Source of the DNA: Lepidonotus clava
Lineage: Eukaryota; Annelida; Polychaeta; Phyllodocida; Polynoidae
Reading direction: 5' to 3'
DNA length: 64,000 nucleotides
Assembly: GCA_936440205.1 (NCBI GenBank)
Contig: OW387135.1
Span: 27,010,792-27,074,791 of the forward strand
A program made the translations under genes and the position numbers. The notes below the pieces were generated by a model. The model did not search any database. It was not told the DNA's origin and saw nothing but the letters and a program-made list of their open reading frames with translations. Positions 13,101-25,100 of the stretch are shown here, piece by piece (within the stretch, counting starts at the first letter, position 1; each line of letters starts with the position of its first letter).

Positions 13101-16100
13101 TTCCGGCACCCCACCACCCAGCCGCACCATGGTCAGTGTGGCAGGTGGGGGTCGAACCTGGGCGGGTTCCACCTGTGGGGGTTGGGGGGGTGGGGCGTGG
13201 CCCCCCAGACGCACCATCGTCAGAGGTACCAAGGGCCTCATGGTGAGTTCTGACCCGAACTCGGGCTGGGGACGTTCAACAGGAGGGGTGGGGGGGGGGT
13301 GGTGACAACCTACCAAGTCTGACCATGGTCAGGACCTGGGGCTTGGGCGCGGTCGCTGCGGCTGGTGCGTCGGGAGGGGCGGGCCCGCGCTGGAGTGCAG
13401 GAAGGGTCTGGATGGCGAAGTCAATTGTCCAAGCTGTGTGGGTCTGGAATGCCTCCTGCTCTAGACGCTGCTCCTCCTCCTGGGCCCGCCCCTCCTGCTC
13501 CTCCTCCCGGTGTCTGACCTGGGCACGCCGTGCCTCCTCCGCCTCGTTGGGACGGATGGGGTCCCCCTCGAGGGGAGGAGGGCCGTCGTCATCCTGGTCG
13601 TCCTGGTCCTGGTCGTCGTCCTGGTCCTTGGCCTGGTCCTCGGCCTGGTCCCCTGGCTGGTCCTCGGCCTGGTCCCCTGGCTGGTCCTCGGCCTGGTCCC
13701 CTGGCTGGTCCTCGGCCTGGTGCCCTGGCTGGTCCTCGGCCCCGTCCTCGATCAAGAGCGGCAGCCCACCTGAAAGGTAATTAATAGAAATAAATAATCA
13801 GGAATGAAACGATAAAAGTGGGTTCCTCAAAATCATCTTACACTCCTGCTCATTTGGAAATCATCTTAACTTTCTAGAGATTAAGTCATACATTATAAAA
13901 ACATACAGAAGCAAAATGAAATTGTCTACCGACACTAGCAGTCATTTTCACTGTAGTTTCATTATGTCAAATGTGAAAGACGTGTAACTTACCTTCCTGA
14001 CCGGGGCGGCGCTGGGGGCGGCGGCGGTCAGGGGGGGGAACGCACGGGGGGGGCTCGTGGCCGGCAAGGGCTGCAAATGAAGGTGACCATAAAGTGAAAG
14101 GCGGAAATAACGATAGCGATGGCAATGAATGTAGAGATTTCTAATCAATGTCAGATCCTGTGGCAGAGTAAATTAGTACTGCCCTCTATCGATAGTGGCG
14201 CCACTGGTCCCCGCTTTTCCCTTCATCATGAAACCTTGCCTAAAAATATTTTCAACATCAATTTACGCATCCAGTATCTCCTTATTTCATTTGCGTGTTG
14301 GGAGTCATTTTACTATAGATGAATATCTACAATAAAATACTCACGCCTTCTGGTGAAGCGCCGGCCGGGGATCCCCGCGTCCCGCCGCCGCGCCGCCTTG
14401 GCGGTGCGTTCATGCCACCGCTTCAGCTCCCGCTCGGGCCCCTCTGGCGGCGGAGGACCGGTGTAGTATGTCTACAATAAATGAGCATAATTTAACTTAC
14501 TATCAGTACTTATTTGGTTACGAAAATTACGCCCGCCCCTCCCGCTTCCTTTGTAAACCATATTACAGAATATAAAGCTATACATCACGGCCCATGTAGA
14601 GATACTCCTAAACAAATGAACGTTTTTAGGCGACGTCAGTTATAGGTCTTACGAGAGAGATGGCTATTTATTTAGGGTATGGTACTTTTTACCTACCATA
14701 ACACGCGACGAGGCCAAACGCCTTGGACTGGCCGTTTCGGCTGCCTCCCCAGGACTAAGGGGCCGCCTTGGCCCCCGCCGACCCCGCTGCAGTGGCGGCA
14801 GTGCTAGTACCTAAGATTAATTAAGAGGAGGCGCCATTTATAAATGTATTCAAAACCATTTTACTTTGGTCAATTAATGTAACTATTGGGAAACAGAGCG
14901 CCAACCAATACGCATACCAAGCAAAATTTATCACCCCTCCCCACCCCTTCTCCTCACCCGCCGGACTTAGTCTGGCCCGCCCGCCCGCCCCTCTTCCCTG
15001 CCGCCCCCCCATACAGCGACATACAGAATTCTAACTAAGATAAATGGTGCGTTTGAAAGCCATGTTACTTAATTTTTACTTACTGTTCGAATGTGTTGTC
15101 GGGCGTTTTCCGTGACCCCCAGCACGTAATCGGGCGAGCAGGGCCGGAGGGGCCGGTGAGTGGGGGGCAGCCCGGCCTGCCGCCGAGATCGTCGGTCTTG
15201 CACCTGGCCCGCGTGCGCCTGGTCCTGCGGCTGTTGAACGTCCTCCCCCTCCCCCTGGTCCTGCTCCATTGCCTCGTGCTCCTGGTCCTGCCGCTGTTGA
15301 ACGTCCTCCCCCTCCATGTTAGCTGGGGGCTCCGCCTGAGGGTCCTCCTGGGGGTCCTGCTCCTGGTCAGAGTCCCGGACCTGGTCCTGGACCTGCTCCT
15401 GGTCCTGCTCCTGGTCCTGCTCCATTGCCTCGTGCTCCTGGTCCTGCCGCTGTTGAACGTCCTCCCCCTCCATGTTAGCTGGGGGCTCCGCCTGAGGGTC
15501 CTCCTGGGGGTCCTGCTGCTGGTCAGAGTCATGGACCTGCTCCTGGTCCTGCTGCTGTTGAAGGTCCTCCCCCTCCATGTTAGCTGGGGGCTCCGCCTGA
15601 GGGTCCTCCTGGGGGTCCTGCTGCTGGTCAGGGTCATGGACCTGCTCCTGGTCCTGCTGCTGTTGAAGGTCCTCCCCCTCCCCCTCCTGGAAAATCTCCT
15701 CTTCCTTTACCTCGACCATTTGAAGGTCCGCGTATTGCCCAACCCCGCCCGCCTCCGTGAAGTATCGGGTCACTCGCAGGAGAAAATCGTTATAACTCTC
15801 CTCCGCGGGATCGAACTCGGCGCGACGTTGTTTGGAGGTCATTTTACCGGTAAATGAAGCGGAACGCCCGATTGGGGTTTTTATAAGGACCGTGCCCGGC
15901 ACGCGGGAGCGTGGGCTGACGTCAGATAGTGGGAGACGTGGGAAAGTGTTAAACGTGGGAAAGACACTGAAAGTCGACGACCTATCTTTGAAATATAGCG
16001 AAACGTCACGAAGTACAGATAGCCGCCATGGGAAGGGGCCCGTGAGAACGACACTCCGCCTGTTAATTAGATGGCGTTATGAACGTTTGGTTTTTTCAAT

Positions 16101-19100
16101 TTCATTTTACAGAAATATTTGTGTCTAGCTTTGTTCTTGGAAATCATATTACAATCCTTTAGTTGAAAGAAAGGGGGAGTGGAAGAGTGGGTAGTACCCA
16201 AGAACGCGGGATACTGACCGCCTGACCGCCTATTATTGTTTTTGGAAATCATTTTACAAACTTTTATTTGAACAAAAAAAAAAATAAAGGCGGGGTGGGA
16301 GGCGTCGAGAGCGGGGGGGGGGGCGGGGGTGTTCCCCCCGAGTAGTACAGATAGCCTCCGTGGGAAGGGGCCCATGAGAACGACCCTCGATGTCAATTAG
16401 ATGGCGTTTTCCACGTTTGGTTTTTTAATTTCTTCTTACAAAAATATTTTTGTCTAGCTTTGTTCTTGCAAATCATTTTACAATCATTTAGTTGAAAAAA
16501 AGGGAATGGAAGAGGGGACAGTACTCAAAAACGCGGGATACTGACAGTCTAATATTGTTATTGGAAATCATTTTACAAACTTTTATTTGAACAAAAAAAA
16601 AAAAAAAGGCGGGGCTGTAGGCGTCGAGGGCGGGGGGGGGGGGGTTCGTCCCGAGTAGGGGGGGCTGGAGACCGTGCGAGGTTAACAACCACCGGGGTAT
16701 GGGACCGTAAGGGTCCGTCAAAGTTGTGGCCGGGAAACCGGCACTTGAAAAGCGTTTTACGCCAAGACCCGTCCTAACACTTTGCCAACGGTGCTTGTTT
16801 TGGGAGTTCTAGTCACTCTCACTTTGTTTGTACAACGGTTTAGTGGACCGAGGGCGACCGACCCGGCGGCCTAATCCCCTCCCCCCCCCCCCCCCTCTCC
16901 CAGACACCTATGTTGTGATACGTTGACTAGCGAGCGGCAGCCCAATAATGACAGGGATTGTACCAAATACTTATTGAATTCCTCAAATGATGTAATAGCT
17001 GCTCTTATAGTCATGTAAAGGGTGTTCTCCCGGTGACGTCACTACATGTAGTACCCTAAGCCTTGTGTGTGCAGGTAGATAAGAGGTGTTGGTTAGCAAC
17101 AAAAAAAACACTTTAGATTATTAACTCCAGCTTATTCTTCCCTGAAAATATAGGAATATTTAGAGATAGATACCTATGTCATTTAAAAAAATTCTTTTTT
17201 AGACGTAAGGAAAATGAGAGCTATGTCCAACCTGCTATAAGAAATTTGAGAAGCTATAAATGTTTTCAAGGAAACACTACCGAAAAAATGCTGCCTTTGA
17301 AAGAAGCATATTGTACCAGGGTGCAAAGTGTTGGAACAATATGCTAATAGCTGTGAGAGCTGAACAATCACTATCAAAATTCAAATTGTCATCTAAGAAT
17401 GAAATGTTGTTACCCATCACATAATACTGTCAGGGGACCTAATAGTCAAAACTTAGTAAGTACTTGTAAATGTTACACATTACTATATTATTTGTTTATG
17501 TGAAAAGGGACTCAAATGACTTGTGACCTTGTATTGTGGGTTTATGGGTAAGGGTAGTTACTCTTTTTCTTTATTTTTCCTTATTTGTTTTTGTTTTTGT
17601 TGTTGTTGTTGTTTTCTGTTTTTCTTTATGTTTATATAATTGTATTACAATGCAAAATTCCTTATAAACTAACTGATGATTATAGGCCTATTTAAATGGT
17701 ATCTTAAAATCGTGTCACGGGAACTTTAAATTGAAAGGAAAATTGTAACTTATATTCATCTTATTAATATATTCACTTCAATTTCCCCAAACTGCACATG
17801 AGTACAATCAGTTCCCAGTTTTCTGATAATCCACCCGGGGTTATCTAGGTGAACAGCATCTAGTATCTTTAAATCAATTTTTCCTCATTTTCCTATTCAG
17901 CAGATAGATTTTTCCTCCGCTTCCACAAAAACCACAAGGAGAATGACATGCCCTATCCGATGGAGTTCGACATCGACGAGTTCTGTGGGCTGGAGGTGGG
18001 GTGCACCCAGGAGAGGAAGGGGATCTTCTTTAAGACCACTCACAACAGAACCTTCCTGAGGCTACTACTCACCGAAACCCGCACCCTGGAGTTTGTAGTG
18101 GAGAAGGAGAGCGACAGGCCCCTGGTGGCCTTCAGAACCATCGAGACCTGGCGCAAGAAGTTCTCCAAAGAACTCGGTTACAGTAAGTTATAGTAGTATA
18201 TATCGAGTTTATCAAATGGTCCCTTGGGGACGATTTTAAGAGATATCTTTTGGTCAGTTTGAGGAACCATCAAAAAGCTTAAGGTTTACGAACTAAAGTA
18301 CACATGAGTTGAAGCTCCACAGTAAAGAATATCTTACTTTTCCATATATATACTTCCATTTACTACATACACACATTTTCGAAAATTTCAGACCCCTCCC
18401 AATCCCCTTCGGCTGAAGCACGTATTGGATTTGTATAGGAACGTACGGACATTTTTTTAAAAAAAATGCAGCCCCCACTCCACAATCCCTGAATGAGTTG
18501 ATATCTAATGGAAAGCCTCTGAAACCACTAAAGAAAGGGCCTTTCAAGCTGTTATTTGTTGAAGGTCGCCAGCTTGATGCTACTTTTTTTGTTAGAAGCA
18601 ATAGTTTACCCAACACCAAATGTTAAAAGGGAGAGACCCAGTTACATATAGGCCATTTCACTCGAGCGCAGTCATGCAGTCAGCCACTGCATATCTGCCA
18701 TGTGTCCTGATTTAGTCCAGACAGTCTCAATTTTAGGCTCTGACCCTATACCGCGTTAGGGAGAGGCCCACTGGGCGCCGCCATCTTGGAAAAGGGGTAA
18801 TCCTGATAAGCTAGAAAGTCGCGCTTGTCCCCCCATTGGTATTGGCGCCAAGGCTTTGCGCATGCGCAGACCAGGACTCCCGAACGCGGTATAGTCCCGG
18901 ATTGTGACAAGAGTATCACCATTTAGTCCTGACTTCTTTCAGTGTTACATCCTAGCATTCCACACCCTGTCATCTGAACATTCTATTTCCTTATAAAGAT
19001 AGGAGTATTATCAGTTAGATTTCCTTGTTAAACTTGTAACCGGATATAGAACCAAAGATTAGGACATATGCTAGTCAACGGAGGGCAATCATCAAAAAAA

Positions 19101-22100
19101 TACAGCGTGTGTAGGAGTAATGTCTGAGCCTAATGGCGACCAAGGAGTGACTAAATGGCGCCAACATGACCATGTGATCAATTAGCATACATGAATATTA
19201 ATTAGGTTAGGCTCGCAGCATTCCCCGATGTAGCGGCAGGTATGAGCGCTTCAATGAAGTTGCCCGCATTCTGGATCTGCCGGGGTTTCGCAATAGGGAT
19301 TGTTCAAGGGTCTCGACAGAAGACGTAAAGCACAGCCAAATTAAAGTTAAAGTCTTGTTTATTTAATAGCTCTCTCATGTTGTCTCACAAGGCTCTCTCA
19401 TGTTGTTTCACAATGTCTTTGTCTCCAGCTATACCTTTTCTGTGTCTCCGTGAAAACTACAAATAAATACAAAAATGACACATACTTTAGTCACACAATA
19501 CACCCAAGTGGTATACAATCATAATTTACCATCATCATTACCTCTATAATAGCTCTATAGAATATAGGCTATAACTCTACATAAGTACTACCACTTTATA
19601 CTTTATAGGCTGGGCACCTTATAATGCTTTATCACTCTCTCTGACATATTACTACTTAAATGGGCCATGAGAGGTTATGTTCTACCAGTTATGATATGCA
19701 ATACACAACTAAAAGGCCTCATATATATTCTGCACACACAGCTGACTGCACTCAGCACCATAGTAAATACATACTACTCATAGACCCAGACAGGGGGCAA
19801 AGCCCTTTACAGCTTTCACAAGTTTCACAATAAACTAGAGTTTATGTACACTCTAGCAGGACTAATGACTTATACATTCATGATCTCTGAACATAAATCT
19901 CACGTAAACATAAGTTTACTAACCTCCTTGGTCCCTTTTACAGCCAATATTCTCATATTTTGTAGCAGAAGTTTCAGTTCCCTCTCTCAGTTCTGTCTGC
20001 CATGTGGTTGTTTGCTGATGTCATACTTTTGCTGGTTATTTAAAGTCTAAGCCTTTACCTCCAGGAACCAGCACAGCTATAACCATCTACCCATGATTCC
20101 CTGTGGTTATGACCCATGGTTTTACCAGTAACATTGTTTCTCAAAACCATCACTTGGTGGCAGCACCTCCTGGCTACCTTTACACCCGATAATATATATC
20201 TATATAATAATAATAATAATTATATCTGACATAATGAAAATTCAACACGGGCATATAATACGTCTGTAAAGGCTTTAAATTAACCCGTTAGACCCCTATC
20301 CGTTCATATAGCCACACGTGGCTAGTTTCCTCAATCCGGCCATAGCCCTTCTGATGTTTTTCAGTCGTTTTCGTAAAATAGAACAATTCCAAGAGGACTA
20401 ACACAAATATGTCCAATACATTAAATGAAAGCTAATCAGATTCATTGCTTACCATCGCTTGCTAAAAACTATATGTCTCCATCGTATTTTGGTAACGTTT
20501 AGCAGAATCCAGAAATAGCCGACCTGCATTGAATAGTCTAATTGGAAATTTCTTGGCAAATTCGGGAAAATCCTTGGGAAATACAGCAATTTTTTTTTTT
20601 TTTTTTTTTTAAAGAGCAGAGCTTTATTCACTTAAAAATGTTACAGACAATACTTTTTAACATCCTGCTTCCACTTTTTTCTTCTGTATATATAAGTTCT
20701 CAGAAATACCATTAACATGTCTCAATATTCCTACAGAAGTCTTGAAATATATAAAGGAAAAAAAAAAAAGAAAAAAAAGAGGAACAGTCCAAGTGGTATT
20801 TTAAATATAAGAGTCTGGTTATGATTCATTAACTCCAGTCTACCATGGCACAAAAGATTTACATAGATGATTAAACAAGCAACAATAATCAGCAATTGTA
20901 CAGATGCACATTCTGCTATTATAGATTCCAATGAAATTATGAAGCATGTATTCTTCACAGTAGCTGGTCTGATGGTACTTTCTCTTTTTTCTTTCCTTCT
21001 ATTCTCCCTATGTACCTTTCGACTGATAGTTTACAACTCAACTCATAAATCCATTGATATACATCGAGATATCCTTCATGAAATAGCCGTTGTCTATATA
21101 TATAAAATTTAGCCCAGAGAAATACGAAATTTATAGTTTTAGCCCTCTCTGTTATATTTGTCAACCCCAAAATATAGTCTAATTCTGAGAAATCCTCCAA
21201 ACAATAACCTAATACGTTTCCCACCCACTGCTTTATTCTCTTAAGAAATTTATGAACAGATGGACATGAAATAAAAAAGTGGGTTATTGTATCCTTTTCT
21301 CCACACACTTTACATTTATCATCAGCAACAACCTTTCGTTTACATAAATAATCTTGACATGGAACAATACGATGAATTATTTTAAATTGAAGGGACTGTA
21401 TTTTAGTTTCCCGAGAGGCTTTAAATGCCATACAATTAACCTTCTGCCATTCTTCTACACCAAATACAATTTCAGGAAAATCTCTCTGCCATTTTTCATG
21501 CCACTGGAAGTTAATTTTTTGTCCACTACAAATGATACCATATAGAGTCTTTGATGTACAATTCAATATGTTCAAAGGTCTATCTTCATGATGTATGTAT
21601 ATATCTCTAAATGATACATTTTGAACATCAGTAGTCTTATTCTTGACCCATGGGATAGCCGCCTTAATTTGTAGAACTTCCAGAAAATTGCACTTCAGGC
21701 CATATACTTCCTTAATCGCTTTATCATCCATCAATTTTCCCTGCTCTGAGATCAGATCTGCAACCTTCAATATACCTGCACTCTTCCAATTATGCCAATC
21801 TACCACTTTTCTATTTATCAAAATTCTCTCATTTTTCCATAATATCTCATTTTGTATTTCGATATCAAAGAACAGCAATTTATTAATGTTTCTGGTGGGG
21901 CCTAAAGGGTTAAAAGTGAATACAGGGCTAGTATTAACCATTTACAGACTAGCACCAATTTAGCTCATAATGACAATTTAACACAGGCATAATGTGCCTT
22001 CTGGTGCTAGTCTGTAAGCGGTATTAGTCAAAAGCTGCCCAGTGGTGAGAACAGTTAAAATGTTAAGTGGTTAAGCTGTAGGCAGCAGACTGATACAAAA

Positions 22101-25100
22101 AATCTACGAAACACTCTTCATTCTAGGAAAAGCTCGCCTCTGAACCTTTATGTGACTAATGACAGTGAGATTTTACACTAAAAGCACTCAGTTAAGCCTT
22201 TATTCCACAGGCCAATTTGGCTGCTGACTTTATAAATTAACAGCATACGTTTGAAGTATAGGCATGTTATATATCATTAGAAATGCTTTATGATTTTCTC
22301 TCATAAGCTATATAAGATGTATGGTTTCATACCATATTTCTGGAACAGATGCATCAAATACAAAATCTAGTAGAATACAGGCTTTAATCACATCGCATTC
22401 TCTTTGTTCCAAGGGTAGGTCTGGTAGGAATAGAATATTGAATGAGGACAATTCTGACTATGTAACTATATTTATATCTTAAACTCTTCTGATTATGTTT
22501 TATCCATATGAAACTCTAAAACCAAGAAAAATGGTAGCCTTCAAGTAATGTAGGTCCAATAACTTAGGGTAGGCAGATTCATCTAAGATTTTACTCAGAT
22601 ATCTTCAGGTATTCTTGAGAAATCAAAATTCACACAAGACACCCTCAACAGCAACTGCAAGCATCTAAAATGCATATTTTGATCAAACATAAGTTATTAA
22701 GTCATAATATGCTTGTATAACATCTGCTATGTTCTGCCATAGGGTGTTATTGGAACGTGTACATCCGTGAGTGTGGCAAGGACTGGAGTGAGGGTTATGG
22801 AAAGCTGCACCTGACCTACGAGAGTCTGGCCATTGTGTCCACGGACAAGTTCCCGCAGACATTGGGCCACTGGCAACTGAAGAACGCCACGAAATGCAAC
22901 TACACGAAGAACAACTTTCTCATCATAAGGTTCCTTGGCCAAGGTTGGTCTGTCCATCGATTTAAAATTTGCTAAGTTGTTATATTTTTGCCAGCTTGTC
23001 CCTTAAAGCTGTGCTTCTACATGGGACTATTGTAAATGGGGATATTTCAGTATAAGGCACAATTATTACAACTTTCTATGAAAACTCTACAAAATTAATA
23101 CGTTTTGACAAACAATATGGCATTTGATAGTTAAGGTTACTGAAATAAGCATGAATTATGTTTTCCTATATCCCCAAGTATTGATGATGATATTATCATA
23201 TTAAGATTTATAAAATCGCACCAATTGATAGATTTGCAGGTTTGCCAGCCAATCAAAATACTGTATTTCCAGGCAAAATAGGGTCGGATATTGTAGGACA
23301 TTGTAGAAAAAAGCCAATATGTAAAGCTGCATTTTACAATTTTAGGGAGAAATTACTCAACCAAATTGCTTTTAATTTGGTTAATTTTGTATTATGCAAC
23401 TGTGTGCATGGATGAAGCATGGATACCATTTAGAAAATATTTCATGGTAAACTTTAACTTCGGTGTAAACATTTTTTCAAAACCACAAAACCCACTGGTT
23501 ATGACGCGCTATGTTCTGAGCATAAGAACCATGGGGCTGAATGATTCATTGTAAACAAGGATGGGCTTATTGATCTATTCCGTGCAATCAGTTTCAGTAA
23601 AGTTGGAAAACCAAACGAGGCCATTGCAGAGCAAACAGCAAAGCTTACCTCCCGTGTCTCAGAGACTCAGCAAATCCTAGTCTTCACTAAATAAAAAATC
23701 TCAGTGATGATTTGGTTATGGAGTGGTCCTTGCCAGCTCAGTTTCTGATTGTCAATAGGATGAGCTTGGTTTTCCTGACCAAACTGCCTGAGCTGTGATT
23801 TTATTTCACTTTTTTGTTTTTACTCAATTATGTCCTTGAAGAGTGACCACAACTTTGGTACCAAAAATGAACCCCAAACCATGCCTCAGGTAAGCCTGTC
23901 CAACCTGGACATTTGCCTAGAGCTGATGACCTGTAGTTGCCCTGGGCCAATGGGTAACTTTTTCCATTGTTTCTTGTTTTACCTGTATTGCCCTATTTGT
24001 AGCTTGCCATGTAGTTCAGGGCATGGATTTCCAGCTTCTGTTATGTAAGACTGCTATCATACAGGTTTTGGGTCACCATTAGTATGTTAAATAGTCTGTA
24101 AATGTGTTTTTTTTAAAGTTGGAAACAAAAAGTTGGACCTTTAAGGTCTGATGAAGACAACACCTTACTATAACATTTTAGGGACTAAGAAGAGACTGTT
24201 CAGTGCCAGCTAATGATGATTTGCAGACCTTTCAAATTAGTGGATGCTTTGTAAGAGGCCACAGGCCCACCACCCCTGATGACTTTTAACCCAGATTATG
24301 CTAACGTCCTACTGGTAGGACGCCTATACCATGGGTTTTGTGCTACTTGTTAAAGTTAGTCAAAATATGAATACAATCTAAAATCTTAGTGTAAATATGA
24401 CCTCAACACCTGTAGATCATGAAAACATTCCAAATTAGAACATATCTCACGCAACATCATGTTGCCATGGCAACCAACAATGAGGTAAATTGACAAATAC
24501 AGATGATAGAAAATTTGAAAAATCAATGTATGTTTTTCCTATGATATAATGAATATTTTGGGACAAAATTTGAATTTTAGATAGACCTTATAGAGCTCCA
24601 TATGTATGCTAATTTTTATTTAAATCAAATAATAATGCCCAGAGATATTGAGAATTTTATATTGCCGTCCTACATGTAGGACGCTAGCATAATCCACTAC
24701 CTTAATTTTATGCCCTGCATCAATGTGGATACTACATGATATAGCATTATTTTAAAGTTTTGTCATCATTTACTCACACATTTTGCATACAAAGTATGTA
24801 GTAGATGCCCATATAAGTCAAGTATGTAGTACTTTAAAGCTATTTTTGTATTTTAGAATTTTTTTATATTTTGCCTTAACCCTTTAATGACGGATAAAGG
24901 CATATTATCATAGATAACCAATAAATTGGGTTGTTGGTTACCGTGGTAACCCCAAAAATATATAAGAAATAATTTTTTTGCATCCTCCGAAAGTGGATTT
25001 CATAATTATGATTGGCTTTCCATTTAATGGATTGCTAGAATACTTATTTTTAAAATTAATAGTATGATTTATTTGTTATCATATATTTGCCAAAAAGGCT

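Larger units (their letters stand above)
6842..16943. mobile_element. Complete 10.1 kb Mutator-like element (MULE) with four genes
   Basis: The tips are GGGAGC..CACTAGTCAACGT on the left and the complement of GGGCTGC..CGCTAGTCAACGT on the right. A further AGAGTGACTAGAA block is shared about 130 bases in. AATAATG flanks both ends (6835-6841 and 16944-16950), a 7 bp target duplication if the boundary is exact; MULEs usually make 8-11 bp. Inside are gene A (7451-7918, minus), transposase B (8533-10757, plus), gene C (11793-12260, plus) and gene D (13276-15842, minus). The GC-rich interior contrasts with the AT-rich intron around it. The intact transposase and preserved splice sites suggest recent activity. 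Confidence 0.85.

Noticed and set aside
13319-13319. A mini-intron in gene D exon 5 starting near the GTAGGT at 13300-13305
   Set aside because: GT and AG borders exist about 50 nt apart, but removing the segment does not join the LTMVRLG frames; a slip in the C-run explains the pattern better.
13325-13784. Long plus-strand ORFs rich in Trp/Ser and Val/Leu opposite gene D exon 5
   Set aside because: They are antisense readings of the AEDQPGDQ repeat in the spliced gene D; no independent start or splice support.
15093-15857. 254-residue plus-strand ORF rich in Leu and Val
   Set aside because: Antisense of the gene D exon 1 repeat; hydrophobicity is a by-product of complementing Q/D/E codons.
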